From the NCBI RefSeq assembly GCF_042186555.1, contig NC_133326.1:491825393-491889392 (forward strand): DNA of 64,000 nt, given 5' to 3'. Both the position numbers and the translations under genes were made by a program. Below, piece after piece: positions 1 through 12,239 of the stretch (its first letter is position 1; each line of letters starts with the position of its first letter). This DNA comes from Aquarana catesbeiana (taxonomy: Eukaryota > Chordata > Amphibia > Anura > Ranidae). The notes below the pieces were generated by a model. It worked only from the letters and a program-made list of their open reading frames with translations. It was not told where the DNA came from and did no database searches.

Positions 1-1114
1 CCCTGGGATACACCGCTACACATGTGAGAACCAGCTTGGACGCCCTCACCTTCCTTCCTCTGGAACCCACACCACCCTAGACGGCTCCTCTGCTCTCCTG
101 TACTTGGTGTGCTTTTGGACTACAACATCGGCTTATTGCAGCTCATCTTCAGTTCATGAGAGGTGATGTCAGTGCATCTGGACTTGTTGCCACCTGTAGT
201 CCTCCGCTCCTTCTCGTGTATGAGATGTACCTGAAATCTACACTTCAGTCCTACATGTGAGTGGTTATTGTTTTTAATAATAAATTTAATTTGATACATA
301 CTCAGTGGCACCCCTCTTCCTTGTTTTTCTCTAGTACATTGGACCTGGCTTTTGGTTCTTTCTGGCAGCTGCCTTGAATGACTCTTTGCTCCACCCATAT
401 ATATGCCATATATATGTTTGTATGGATCCTGCCCCTGTGTACATAGGCAATGTTATATAAGGTATTTTGTATTGCGCCTTCTTTTACTTTCCTTTTAGCA
501 CAGAGGCAGTTGTAGTTGTTGGTTCTGAGTGAGGGCAGGAGAGAGGTGGGGCGGGCAGTGAGAGATGATGTTGTCTCGCTGCTCCCTGCCGCATTTCCGA
601 CATTGAAGAGGCCCGGCTGTGAGGGCCGAAGAGCAGTGATGCGGGGCGGGCAGAGAGAGATGATGTCATCTCTGCTCGTCCACCTGCTCGCTTCTCTCAT
701 CCGCCTGCCGGGCTCTCTCATGCAGCCCGCAGCCTGGCTGCAGAGAAGCCACGGCCCACTGGTTAGGCAGGGACCCCTGTGGCAAGAGACTCAGGGCTAA
801 GGGCCCCAGATTCGGGGCTATAGCCACCCCCTAGTGACGCCACTGGCAGCTGTTAATACACATGTCTGTGTGTGTCTGCAAGCATAGCACTCATCAGCCA
901 CAGGACAATATTACTGCTGTGAATGTTCATACAAACAGCTTATACACTGCCTCTGTATAAATCAGCACATGGCTTTTGTCTGTGTAATCTTATAAGAAAG
1001 TCAGAGTAAACCTTTCTTAAACTGCAGCCAAAGAAACCTGAGCTCAGACACAGCAAACTGATACATTTCTCTGCTGCTGAAAACTGTACTATAACCCCCC
1101 TCCTTGTTAACAAG
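1..1114. other. No gene seen; leader or flank of BEL/Pao copy A
   Basis: No convincing coding region. Short open frames around 300-800 lack domain character and overlap each other on both strands. The last 250 bases before 1115 could be the 5' leader or LTR end of the BEL/Pao element, but no matching copy of this stretch was found after 4293, so no LTR is called. Confidence 0.5.
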
Positions 1115-2990
1115 ATGTTTCAGCAAGACAATATGCAATCTGGGGATACACAGCCAAGTTTAGTACTCCTTCCAGATGAGGAATTAAACCCTAAATCAAA
1201 CCAAAGGGAAAAACGCTTAACAAAACCAACCTGGGATGTGCAAGAGAATCTTATAGCTGACAAAGAAGAACTGCTGTTTAATATCAATGACTTACGGTCT
1301 AATACTGTTAAAAGCATGTCTGCTCTCTCCCAACAATCTCATGAGCTATTACAACTAGAGGGTGATATCAAGCAATTGAATGTTGCTTATGAGAGTTTTC
1401 AAAGACTGTGTGTTAAATATAATAATCTCTTAAAGTGGTACAACACTCAAGGGTCATTGGAAGAATTAAAGGAATTTGAGGAGCTCAATTTTGAAAGAGA
1501 CGATTTCGTGGTGCAAACAAAAACAAAGGCAGAAGTGAGAATAACACGGCTTCATGAATCCAGATCTTATCGCTCTGCTTCTACTAGACGCTCCACAAGA
1601 TCTTCCAAATCCCTACAATCAAGATCTTCTGCACTCAGTCAACAACTCATAAAGGCCCGTGCAGATGCTGAAGCTTCTAAAATTCAGGCAGCTTTCGCCC
1701 AAAAGAAAGCAGAGAAAGAAACTGAAGCCGCACGCCAGAAAGTAGAGAACGAAGCTGAAGCTGCATGCCAGAAAGCAGAAATGGATGTTTTGGAAAAACA
1801 ATGTGAGCATGCCACAGCCATGGCAAGGTTAAAGGTCTTAGAACAAGCCACTAGTGAAAGCGAAAGAGACAACAGTTGCAGACACTCAGTTGTAGCTTAT
1901 GCCTCAGATTGTTCACATACCTCTCCAGAACATCAACTCCCTGTCACAGCAACCAAAGCACTCAGTCAAAGTTTCTTATCTGCACCTACTGTACCCTAAG
2001 ACAATGTGCCTTTATATCTTCCAGTACACCAGACTGCAGCATCTCTGCAAGCAACAGACACTGGTATGCATATAACAGACTGTCCGCCTTACTTTGGCAC
2101 TAAGTACCTCCTGGCAAGCACACTAATCTACAGTTACACACCAACATGTCAATTAACTTTAAGCCAGTTCCAGCATTGAATGCCTTTGCACCAACATATG
2201 TTCCCAAGTCACTTAATGTCAATGCACCAGCCATCACAATAATCTCTGTTCCACCTGCAGTCATGCATCTAAAGTCTGAGAACACGGACATGTCACAGTT
2301 TTCTAAATATATGCTCCGCAGAGAGCTTACTAAGACAGGCCTCACCAAGTCTGATGACAAGCCTGAAAATTACAGAGGCTGGAAATCCACCTTTAAGGCC
2401 ACTATGAGTGACCTAGACATCAATGCCACGGAGAAATTAGATTTGCTCATCAGATGGCTAGGTCAACTGAACGCATCAAGAGGCTCAAAGCAGTTAACAT
2501 CGACAACCCCACTGCAGGCCTTAATGCTGCTTGGGTCAGACTTGAACGTACCTTTGGCAGCCCAGAGGCCATTGAAGATGCCTTACTCAAATGGTTGCAA
2601 AGTTTCCCAAAGATTTCTTCTAGAGACAATCTAAAGTTTCAAGAACTCAGCGATGTTCTATTAGAGCTTCAACTTGCTAAGGTGGACATCAACTTACCTG
2701 GTCTGAGTTACCTTGACACTTCTCATGGCATCAAAACTACTGTTCTCAAGCTACCATATGGCATTCAAGAAAAATGGGCAGAGCTTGGATCGAAGTATAA
2801 GGAAAATCATAAAGTTGCCTTTCCTCCTTTTTCTTCATCAATTTGCAAATGGCTCTAGAACTGGAAAAGAGTGTCACAAGTGGCACATCTGTAAAGGCCC
2901 TCCCACAATTAAGGAAGTCTCTCAAGCAGAAAGGGTCATCATCCAATGTGTCCAACATGAAGTGTACTCATGAGAGATTGCTAACGTATC
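1115..2990 (+). pseudogene. BEL/Pao gag (copy A), frameshifted
   Basis: The first open part (1115-1999, 294 codons) is a coiled coil followed by an Arg/Ser-rich stretch and an Ala/Glu/Lys-rich helix (about residues 140-250), typical of BEL gag N-termini. From 2146 a second frame carries the start of a DUF1759-like capsid core, with the motif ENYRGWKSTF at about 2365-2395. It shifts near 2460 to a third frame (to about 2855) with RTFGSPEAIEDALLKWLQSF and further core sequence. A last shift near 2845 leads to a degraded tail. Three frames over one domain mean the gene is broken. The start at 1115 is the first ATG of the coiled-coil frame. The second copy at 62661 has the same domain order. Confidence 0.8.
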
Positions 2991-2999
2991 AAAAGGACT

Positions 3000-3830
3000 C
3001 AACCTATCTAAGAATAGCCCTCTGTACAAATAAAATCCAATAATTGATCACAACCAGTTACTTTGAGTTGCTGGTCGCATTGGGAGGGTGAATTTGTTTA
3101 GTGAAGAGAAAAATCCCCTCATTATTTCAGGACGTCATCACATTACTGCTCTGTTAGTTAGGCATTTCCATGAGCAAGTTCAGCACCAAGGGATGAAAAG
3201 GTGTATATCGTCCATACTCCACAAATGTGTCAAGTGCCAAAAACTAAGAGGAAAGCACTTACAATAACCAGTGGCAGAGCTGCCGGCTGACCTATTAAGC
3301 ACCAAACCTCCATTTACTAATGTTGGCATGGACATATTTGGCCCCTGGACTGTTGTTACACGCAGAACTCGTGGTGGAGTTGCTAACAATAAGCGATGGG
3401 CTGCGCTGTTCACTTGAGCATTCATGCAGTGCACACCGAAGTGATAGAATCAATGGATTCTTCCTGTTTTATTAATGCCTTCAGAAGATTTGTATCTGTG
3501 CGAGGACCTGTAAAGCTACTTAGATCTGATGGTGGGACCAATTTTACAGGAGCAGAAAAGATTGTGAACTTCTTGAATGACAACAAGTGTAAATGGGAAT
3601 TCAACCCACCTCATTCCTCTCACATGGGAGGCTCATGGGAACGCATTATTGGAGCTGCAAGGAAAATCCTGGACTCTATGCTACTGGACCAGAAAACTTC
3701 CCAGCTTACCCATGAAATCTTAGTCACTCTTCTTGCAGAGGTGTCTGCTATAATCAACGCAAGGCCTCTGGTCCCTGTGTCCTCAGATCCAGAGTCTCAC
3801 AGTATTGCTCACTCCAGCCACCGTCCTTAA
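3000..3830 (+). pseudogene. BEL/Pao integrase (copy A)
   Basis: The stretch before 3396 keeps the integrase zinc-binding part: paired histidines near 3135-3200 and a C-x2-C near 3230 (CVKCQK). It is followed by a conserved FGPWTVVTR block near 3340. From 3396 an open frame (144 codons) holds the catalytic core, with the second Asp in LLRSDGGTNF (about residue 43) and the catalytic Glu region in HMGGSWERIIGAARKIL (about residues 76-92). Stops at about 3265 and 3416 break it. The N-terminus abuts the large internal deletion, and the DUF5641 tail follows directly. Confidence 0.85.
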
Positions 3831-4293
3831 CCAAAAAATTGGGATATCCACTATTCCCACAGAGGAACTTAATTTTCCTAATGTTTACAAGCATCAATGT
3901 AAACAGGTTCAACACCTTGCTAATGTGTTTTGGAACCGTTGGAAGATGGAGTACCTTTCTAATCTTCAAAGTCGCAGTAAATGGCAAGCCAGCAAACCCA
4001 ACCTACAAGTGGGAGACATAGTTTTCTTAAAAGAGACAGATTCTCATCGCAACCATTTGCCTATGGGTCTTATTACAAAGACTATGCCAAGTATTGACGG
4101 AAAAGTACGGAAAGTAGAAGTTAAAGTAATGAAAGAAGGTTCTGCACACTTTTACTTCAGGCCTATAAAGGAACTAGTACATCTTTTGCCCAAAGAAGAC
4201 GACAAGTCATCAACTTTATTTAATGGAGTTTCAAAGGATTCATGCATGTTGCTGCCTTCCCTTCTGTATGGATGTTTCCTTGTCATAGCTTAG
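3831..4293 (+). pseudogene. BEL/Pao pol C-terminal domain (DUF5641-like), copy A
   Basis: Open frame of about 150 codons in a different frame from the integrase. It shows the usual BEL tail signature: FWNRWKMEYL (about 3930-3960), then KPNLQVGDIVFLKE (about 3996-4035), then a short basic stretch with RPIKELVHLLP. This domain normally ends the BEL pol polyprotein, so the element's 3' non-coding part begins near 4294. The frame change relative to integrase shows decay. Confidence 0.8.
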
Positions 4294-5868
4294 ACCTTCG
4301 AGACCAACATCTGCAAGCATAGGTTAATGTTTGCATTGTTTCCCTTGTTCTTCCCTTCCCTCATGTTTGCAGGTGTTCTTAGTAAGAATGTTCATTACTT
4401 ATATTTGGACTTGGACTAAAGTTTGTTAATATTAGAAATCATAGATTTCAACGGAGAGTGTCATGTTTCACATGCCTTGTGATATGCCTTTAAATGTTAT
4501 ATGTATTATTCTGTCCCTGGTCCCTCCCCTTCCTGTATCTCAGCTTATCCTGTATAGTTAACTCCACTCTTTGTTCATTCTCCCAGTAATGCATTTCAGC
4601 ACACATGTGGACTGGATCACATTATGATCTTTTGACCTATCTGATGTTCATTGTTGTAAGATCCTCACAGTTTATGGATAAACTTTACAAGATCAAGAAG
4701 GTTTCGTCTGGATTGAGTCACTGTCTGTTTATCCAAATAAGATTGGGGTTATTGACATCTCAACACAACTAACTGTAAATTACGGAGATCACACTTTCAA
4801 TGCTTAGATTGGAGAGACAGAACACTATCTTTGTCCAATTTGTTGATTGTTAAGCAGGCAATAATCGACTTAAAAATCTACTTCAAAGTCGAAGTAGCAG
4901 GGTGGAAAACTGTGAGTTGAACAGTATCCTCATCCATTCAGATGCAGTAATTTTTCGGGCAACCAGGCAGCTGTGGGTGTTGCAGCAGTCTAAATACAAT
5001 ATCCAGAAGTGAAGATTCCTCCATATATACAATTTAGCGTGATTTCCCTTGTTTAGCCCATGAGACTGAATGAGAGAAATCTAAACATGTACGGCTATTT
5101 TTACCTTTGTTACAAACTGCAGTGGTCCATACTTTGCATGATGTAGCTAACACTCAACATGGACATCCAATCACAAGAGTATCAATGAATAATTAACAGC
5201 TTTCATTGTACATGCGAGACACATATCTTAAACCATCTAGTATTTCTGTTATTGTGTAACCGACAATTATTCTCTAACTTACCAGATCTGGCCAGAGTCC
5301 ATATGCAAAGCCTAATTTATTCCAAGACTTGCAAAGAAGATGACCCGGAGGTCATATGTTCAAACTCTAAAGCCTTGTGTGGTTACTTTACAAGCAGCAT
5401 GCTGTTCTGACACACAGGAAGAAACATGTGATTTTCCCTGAAGGGGTGAAGTTTTATATTGAGACGGTGTTTAGACTGCAGCTGATTGAATCTCATGCAT
5501 TGGTCTGGCACTGGGTCACCATCTGCCTGTGTTTGGCCTGGATCCCCAGAGGCCAGTCTAGCACAAATCACATCATTACAGTTAAGAGCTGGTTATTGCA
5601 TCTCTCTAAAAGCCTTTGATTTTTAGATACGCTAAACAGGAAGCCAGTTCTTAAAGATGTTCCTGTAAAGGAGCAGGTGAATAGTGTGTCATACAGGAGT
5701 AAGAGTCATAAAAATGTCAAGTCAAATTTAGCTGGTTACTTTTGAGAAATAATCCAGATCTATTCTACACACTGGAAAAAAATAGCATATAAAATGTATT
5801 TCACTTACAATGGCTTGTATTTAATGGAGAGATGGTTCTTTACCCAAAGCTGTCTTATTCAGTTAACC
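4294..5868. other. No gene seen; may include a decayed 3' LTR
   Basis: No coding signal on either strand. The first 500-600 bases follow the BEL/Pao pol end and may contain its 3' LTR (a TG start around 4457 is possible), but no second copy was found to prove it. The rest is AT-rich unique-looking sequence. Confidence 0.4.
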
Positions 5869-5876
5869 TTCTAAGG

Positions 5877-6209
5877 TAGTAGTCTCCAAACTGCAGGCGG
5901 AGGGCCGGATACAGCCCTTTGCTTGCCTTTATCTGGCACTTGGAGAGCACTATTCTCTCACTGATACGAGACACTATTCTGCCAAATTATATCAACAATA
6001 GGGCACCATTTCTCCCACTGACACCAACAATGGGGCACTATTCCTCCCAATGATACCAAGGATGGGGCACTGTTCCTTCACTTCATACCAAATGTGGTGA
6101 TGTTTACTCCCACTGATGAAAGGACAATTTCCACTCCCGCTAGCCATAGCCCCCTAAAGTCTGAAGGACAATAAATTGGCCCTTTGTTTAAAAGGTTTGG
6201 AGACCCCTG
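5877..6209. mobile_element. hAT-type MITE
   Basis: Inverted ends TAGTAGTCTCCAAAC (5877-5891) and GTTTGGAGACCCCTG (6195-6209) match at 12 of 15 positions. Both are flanked by the identical 8-bp duplication TTCTAAGG (5869-5876 and 6210-6217). The interior repeats short blocks with 'GGGGCAC...ATTC...CCCA.TGATACCA'. Eight-bp duplications and CAGGGG-type ends are the hAT signature. There is no coding capacity. Confidence 0.85.
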
Positions 6210-6217
6210 TTCTAAGG

Positions 6218-7549
6218 TATTGGGATCTAGCAGAGATATGACAATTACTTCTGAAGGATGCAAGCGTCAATACTCACTGATAAGTTATCCTACAACACAG
6301 TTAGCTTAGCACATAATGTTATCATCCTTCTCCTGTTTGGGTTTATTGAACATGCCCTGCAACTTACTCTATCCCACTCTTGGTACCCCACCCTTGCATA
6401 TAACACAAAGACATACTGTAGCAAGGAAGCAGATGCAATGCTGGAAAACTATGTGGATGGTATGAGGAATATACCAGGACATTGTAGATTTTTCAAATGA
6501 GAATAAATGTTTAATACCCTCAAGCTCTGAAGTACATAATCCTGCACTCAGCAAGCAAAGGTTTAAACTTCTATCAAGTAGGTTTTTTCAGTGCCCGCAT
6601 ATGCTCTAATGCTCTTATCCTTTAAGATTAAACTAAGGACAGAGAAAAAAATGAATATTTGTATTCCTTTGCAGGTAGCAACAGAAAAAAAAAACAATTA
6701 ATTTGCTTTACAATTTGACTACACCCAGAAAAGTAAAGCTGGCCATACACTGATCAAAATTCAGCCATGTCATCAGCAGACATCCCAAGTCCCCCCGCGA
6801 GGTGCAGGAGCCTCCTGCATTTCAGCTGCGGCTCCCGGACATCCGCAAATAGGGGGCAATATCCCAGCTGCAGGGCTTATCAAGGGCTGCAGGCTTACCT
6901 ACTCTCCAGGCATTGGGAGGAGAGAGGCACCTGGAGCTTGTCAGTGGCTGTGCCTCATCCTCTACCCCTCCCCTACCTGGCAGATATGTGACTAGTGGCA
7001 TAGCGTGAGGGGAGGCAGGCAGGGCTACCTCCCTGGGTGCAAAACTTAAAGGGGCGCTAGTGTACTGTCCCCAGTGTGATGGCCATCTAGTGAGGGCAAA
7101 TAGGCGCGGGACTGGTGGCACTACGGCAGCAATCAGCACTGCATCGCCCTTGGGGTGCAGAGGGCCGCCGGCCGGGTATCTGTTGCCACACACGGGCAGA
7201 TAGGCTGGCGTGCCCGAGAGAGCCCAGGACTCAAAAGAAGAGCTCCACCAGCACCGCCTCCTCCTCCTTAACACCGCCTCCTGAAGAGGCGAGAAGCAGC
7301 GGGCGCAGCGTACCGTACCCTGCGCTTCCAAAGCAACATGGATTGCTCCAACTTCCTCCGCTCTCTAGCATCACGTGAAGCCTGGAGCGAGGACAGGCTG
7401 AAGACAAGAAGACAGATTGGTATGAAATGGAAGGTACTGTACTGTCATCATACACACACAGGCCTGCAGGCTGCAGATAGACTCTGGTACAATGGGACAG
7501 AGGAGGGACTGCAGATAGGGACAGAGCTAGGTATCTTTCTCATCTCCCC
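6218..7549. other. No gene seen; a short dispersed-repeat start near 6738
   Basis: No coding evidence. From about 6738 (AAAGCTGGCCATACACTGAT) the sequence resembles the start of a dispersed repeat, but its other end was not found. From 6770 to 7330 it is GC-rich with short open frames on both strands that lack domain features. Confidence 0.4.
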
Positions 7550-8042
7550 CCTCTCTCTCTCTCTCAGCCCTCCCCTCTCTCAGCACCCCCCCCTCTCTCA
7601 GCCCTCTCCTCTCTCAGCCCTCCCCTCTCTCAGCACCCCCCCTCTCTCAGCCCTCCCCTCTCTCAGCCCTCCCCTCTCTCAGCACCCCCCCTCTCAGCCC
7701 TCCCCTCTCTCAGCACCCCCCCTCTCAGCACCCCAATCTTTCAGCCCTCCGCTCTCTCAGCAACCCCTCTCTCAGAACCCCCCTCTATCAGCACCCCCCT
7801 CTCTCAGCACCCCCCACTCTCAGCACCCCCCTCTCTCAGTCCTCCCCTCTCTCAGCACCCCCCTCTCTCAGCCCTCCCCTCTGTCAGCACCCCCTCTCTC
7901 AGCCCTCCCCACTCTCAGCACCCCCCTCTCTCAGTCCTCCCCTCTCTCAGTACCCCCCTCTCTCAGCCCTCCCCTCTCTCAACACCCCGTCTCTCAGCCT
8001 TCCCCTCTCTCAGCCCCATGTCTCTCTCCCTCTCAGCCCCCC
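7550..8042. repeat. CT-rich minisatellite
   Basis: About 490 bp of imperfect tandem units built from CCCTCTCTCAGCACCCC and CCCTCCCCTCTCTCAG. The array gives a 262-codon Ser/Leu/Pro-rich open frame that is only a read-through of the repeat. The purine-pyrimidine strand bias makes it a candidate for triplex (H-DNA) formation. Confidence 0.9.
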
Positions 8043-8516
8043 TACCTGTTTCAAGCAGAAACACTGCACATACTGACTCCTACCACCATGACCACTTCAA
8101 ATCACTGTAGTAGTCATGGTGGTTAGAGTGTTCCTTTAATATCTCTCAGAAGAAGTAAACCTCTGTATACTAATTCCATTTTGTTTGATCATCCACTGTG
8201 CTAAATTGGGGGGGGGGGGGGCGCGCACGCACGGGGCACCGCCTCCATGAAATGAGTTTGCCACATCCCTGAAATTAGTTTTCGCAGGTTGGGATGTCTG
8301 CATCAGTAACTGGCAAAATTTTAATGCATCATTTCAACCTAGACAAAGTCACTTGAGTGTTTGATAAAACCTAAAGCTTTTTGTAAACATTATATGGCTG
8401 TTGTATACTGTATATGACATGTCCCAATGTGTGTTCACAGTACCCAAAAACTGCACGAAGAAATTATTTCCATTATTATCTATGAAGCCTTGGTGTTCAT
8501 TCACATTGGTGCTGTG

Positions 8517-9848
8517 CAGGGGCGTATCATGAAATCAGTGGGCCCATGTGCAAGATAAAAAAATGGGCCCTAGGCTATGAGAAAAAAAAAATGGCGAAAA
8601 GTGTCTGTGGCTTAAATTATGCTAAATATTGGACGTGGCTTAAAGAAGTGTGGTTAAATAAAGTCTGAGATTTCTTACACAGTGCAGAATGTGGTAATGT
8701 TAAATAAGGAATCTGTACAGTGCAGAGTGCACGGCGGTGGGTAGTGTGTGCAGGAGAAGAGTGTGGAGTGTACGGGGATGGGTAGTATGTGTAGGAGAGG
8801 GGTACAGAGTGCATGCGGTGGGTAGTATGTGTAGGGAGAGGATTTCGAAGTGTATGGTGGTGGGTAGTATGTGCAGGAGAAGAGTGCGGAGTGTATGGCG
8901 GTGAGTAGTATGTGCAGGGAGAGGAGTGCAAAATGTATGGTGGTATGTGCAAGGAGAGGAGTGCGGAGTGTATGGAAGTGGGTGGTATGTGCAGGGAGAG
9001 GAGTGCGGAGTGTATGGCAGTGGGTGGTATGTGCAGGGAGAGGAGTGCGGAGTGTATGGTATGTGCAGGGAGAGAAGTGCCGAGTGTATGGCGGTGGGCA
9101 ATATATGCAGGGAGAGGAGTGCGGAGTATATTGCGATGGGTAGTATGTGCAGGAGAGGAGTGTGGAGTGTATGGCGGTGGGTGGAATGTGCAGAAGAGGA
9201 GTGCAGAGTGTAAGGCTGTGGGTGGTATGTGCAGGAGAGGAGTGTGGAGTGTATGGCGGTGAGTAGTATGTGCAGGAGAGGAGTGCGGAGTGTATGGCGG
9301 TGGGTAGTATGTGCAGGAGAGGAGTGTGGAGTGTATGGCGGTGGGTGGTATGTGCAAGAAAGGAGTGCGGAGTGTATGGCAGTGGGTGGTATGTGCAGGA
9401 GAGGAGTGCGGAGTGTATGGCGGTGGGTAGTATTTCAGGAGAGGAGTGCGAAGTGCATATATTACTGATATCTATACACTGCTATTCCCTATATATAGGT
9501 TATAGCACCTAGTACATGGGCAGTCACTGTCACGCTAAGCCTGTTATAGAATAAAGCACACACTCTCTTCTTGGTGCCAACTTGCTGTTCCCCATGACGG
9601 AGATGTGGACTGTGGCCCCGCCCCTCCATTGACCACAGAGGGGGGTGGATAGGTGGGGGGTGTATATGTAGAACCCCTTAGGAGGAGAAGTGGCCAGAAC
9701 CACTGCCCTCAGTCGCATGGCTACGACATCCCTCTCATCCTGGCCGGCATGAGTCCTTCCTCCTCTCCCAGTGCTGCTGCATCAACCAACAACAGGAACC
9801 TCTCATAGGGCCCCCCACTGACCAGTGAATGCTCAGTCCGCCCCTGGG
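8517..9848. mobile_element. Possible hAT-like element hosting a minisatellite
   Basis: The outer ends GCAGGGGCG (about 8516) and CGCCCCTG (about 9841-9848) are inverted. Flanking octamers GGTGCTGT and GGCACTGT agree at 6 of 8 positions, so the duplication is weak. Almost all the interior is the minisatellite at 8700-9455 plus a GC-rich stretch (9540-9830). No transposase is present. Confidence 0.4.
8700..9455. repeat. Minisatellite, about 41-bp unit
   Basis: About 18 imperfect head-to-tail copies of a unit containing GGAGTGTATGGCGGTGGG and TATGTGCAGGAGAGGAGTGC. Variants differ by single bases and short deletions. Every frame on both strands stays open for long stretches, which explains the many overlapping apparent reading frames. 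None is taken as a gene. Confidence 0.95.
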
Positions 9849-9867
9849 CACTGTATGCACTTAGACC

Positions 9868-10388
9868 CCTTTCACACTGGGGCGTTTTTCAGGTGCTTTA
9901 GCGTTAAAAAAAAGCGCCTGTAAAGCGCCTGAAAGAAGCCTCATCTGCAATCCCAATGTGAAAGCCCGAGCCGTTTCACACTGCCAGCGCCCGAAAAACA
10001 CTGGTAAAGTGCCGCTTAAGACCCCTTTCACACTGGGGCGTTTTTTCGGGCGCTGGCTGTGTGAAAGGGCTGGGGCCAACGGCGCACCCAGCCTGGTGGC
10101 AAAAACACGAAAGCGCTGCAAAGAAGCTGCTTGCAGGACTTTTTTTGATGCCCTGCCAGCGCAGTGCCCCAGTGTGAAAGCACTTGGGCTTTCACATTGG
10201 GATTGCAGATGAGGCTTCTTTCAGGCGCTTTACAGGCGCTTTTTTTAACGCTAAAGCACCTGAAAAACGTCCCAGTGTGAAAGGGGTCTCAGTGTGAAAG
10301 CACTCGGGCTTTCACATTGGTATTGCAGATGAGGCTTCTTTCAGGCGCTTTAAAGCGCCTGAAAAACGCCCCAGTGTGAAAGGGGTCA
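9868..10388. repeat. Nested snap-back MITE cluster (CCCCTTTCACACTGGGGCG family)
   Basis: The block 9868-9975 is nearly the reverse complement of about 10180-10287. Further copies of the same end lie inside (10021-10044) and outside (to 10388), so at least two palindromic copies are nested. Arms contain CTTTCAGGCGCTTTA and related words. The stretch can fold into long hairpins. The family resembles the TTAA-flanked copy at 48166-48432 in its ends. Confidence 0.8.
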
Positions 10389-10469
10389 TAGTGACAGGCA
10401 AGCCAGGACCATCTTTAATATTCATTGGACCCTGGGCAAACATTTTCTTGGCCCCCCCCATGCAATTTC

Positions 10470-11110
10470 AGGGGTTATTTGTTTAGGGTGGAGAGGTGGG
10501 GAGGGAGGTTATTGTTTAGGATGGAGAGGCGGGGAGGGGGTTTATTGTTTAGGGTGGAGAGGCAAGTAGAGGATTTACTGTTAAGGGTGGAAAGGCGGGG
10601 AGGGGGGTTTATTGTTGAGGATGGAGAGGCGGGGAGTGGGTTATTGTTTAGGATGGAGAGGCGGAGAGAAGGGTTATTTGTTTAGGGTGTAGAGGCGGGG
10701 AGGGGGGTCTGTTGTTTAGGGTGGAGAGGCAGAGAGGAGGGTTATTTGTTTAGGGTGGAGAAGCGGGGAGGGGGGTTTGTTGTTTAGGCTGGAGAGGCGG
10801 AGAGGAGGGTTATTTGTTTAGGGTGGAGAGGCGGGGAGGGGGTTATTTGTTTAGGGTGGAGAGGCAGGAGGGGAGGTTATTTGTTTAGGGTGGAAAGGCG
10901 GAGAGGGGGGTTATTTGTTTAGGGTAGAGAGGCAGGGAGGTTATTGTTTAGGGTGGAGAGGAGGGGAGGGGGAGCGGGTTATTTGTTTAGGGTGGAGAGG
11001 TGGAGAGGGAGTTATTTGTTTAGGGTGGAGAGGCGGGGAGGGGGTTTTTTGTTTAGGGTGGAGAGGTGGGAGGGGGGTTATTATTTAGAATGGAGAGGCG
11101 GGGAGGGGAA
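10470..11110. repeat. G-rich minisatellite, about 34-bp unit
   Basis: About 18 imperfect copies of a unit with GGTTATTTGTTTAGGGTGGA and GAGGCGGGGAGGGG. The G-runs on the plus strand recur every unit and could form G-quadruplexes. The open frames in this area are read-throughs. Confidence 0.93.
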
Positions 11111-11847
11111 ATGCAGGAAGAGAGAGGGGGAATTTGGGAACCCCACAGCTGCCAATCACTACCCTGCACTACAACACCCAGCAGACCCACCCTCCTCCCT
11201 TCAAGAAGATCTGCAACAGCTAAGACACCTAGGGAAAGTTATCAGAGTTTGGGGGAGGGGAAGCCTGACTCAGGGCAGGACACACTACTCACCGGGCAGA
11301 GCAGTCACCCAGCTGCCGCCTGCAGAGGAGACCGGAGAGGGGAGGGGAAGCACTTTGCCAGAAAGACACTCCAACTGAGCTAAAGGGGAGGGGCTGTGCT
11401 GACGCGGGAGGGGACGGAACCAGTAGAGGGGGCACTGTATGTGGGTACACTTAAACCCGTGCTGCAACTGTAGCACCTGACATGTCTCATCAATAGGTGC
11501 AGTGTCTGTTGGAGCGCAGTTAACCCCCTTCCCTTGGGGCCCGTGTGCAGTGAACACGTTGCACCCATGGATGATACACCACTGGTGCTGTGGCCTGTAA
11601 ACTGTAAATCAGTGGAGGTTTTTTGACTTGAGCTGTGTGCAGGCAGCCTATGTTGCACTATGTGGATGCAACAGTTGTACTAACACAACTGCAGGTCCCA
11701 ATTTGACAGGTGTGTGGGTGCAGGTGTATGACCCTGAACACAGGCAGTGTGCACTAGGTGTATAGGTGTGGCCACTCACCCACACCTTCACACCTGTCGA
11801 ATTAGGACCTCTGGCTGTGCTTGTACAGCCGCTGCATCCTAATAGAG

Positions 11848-12174
11848 TTAGGGCCCTTTCACACGGGCTTCAGGATCAGGTCTGCCTGTCAGTTTTTCAG
11901 GCGGACCTGATCAGACGCTCCATTCACCCCTATGAAGCGGCGGATGTCAGCGTGACATGTCCGCCGACACCCGCTGCTATCCGATCCTGTCTGTCAAATC
12001 CAGGCGGATCGGATGGGATTGGATGAAATGGGACAGGCGGTCCCTTTTTATCTGATCTCCCCATAGAGCAGAGACGGACCTATCATCTGCCTGCTCAGCA
12101 GGAATCAGCGGATTGATGCCCGCCGAGCAAGCGAAGTCCGTCAAATGGATCCGCCTAGTGTGAAAGGATCCTAA
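11848..12174. mobile_element. MITE with CCCTTTCACAC ends
   Basis: Starts TTAGGGCCCTTTCACAC and ends GTGTGAAAGGATCCTAAC, with imperfect inverted arms that include internal GGCGGA/TCCGCC blocks. The family resembles the 9868 and 48166 copies. Boundaries are good to a few bases; a TTAA-like target is likely but not exact here. Confidence 0.65.
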
Positions 12175-12239
12175 CAGGCTGGTCCAGCTGCACATACTAC
12201 TCATTCACACTGTATCGATCGATCAACTTGGTACATTCA

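Larger units (their letters stand above)
1115..4293 (+). mobile_element. BEL/Pao LTR retrotransposon, copy A, internally deleted
   Basis: The order is gag, then integrase, then the DUF5641-type tail that closes BEL/Pao pol genes. Protease, reverse transcriptase and RNase H are missing: near 2990-3005 the gag-like sequence passes directly into the short conserved stretch that precedes BEL integrase. Several frame changes and stops show it is dead. LTR boundaries were not established. The family assignment rests on the gag (DUF1759-like) and integrase/DUF5641 pieces together. Confidence 0.85.

Noticed and set aside
6112..6140. CTGATGA followed by AGGAC as another hammerhead core
   Set aside because: No GAAAC-type segment or pairing stem I follows at the right distance; it is inside a hAT MITE.
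7338..8126. 262-codon Ser/Pro/Leu-rich open frame
   Set aside because: It is a read-through of the CT-rich minisatellite; the repeat, not selection, keeps it open.
8617..9468. Several overlapping frames on both strands rich in Cys, Tyr or His
   Set aside because: All lie in the 41-bp minisatellite and reflect its unit translated in each frame.
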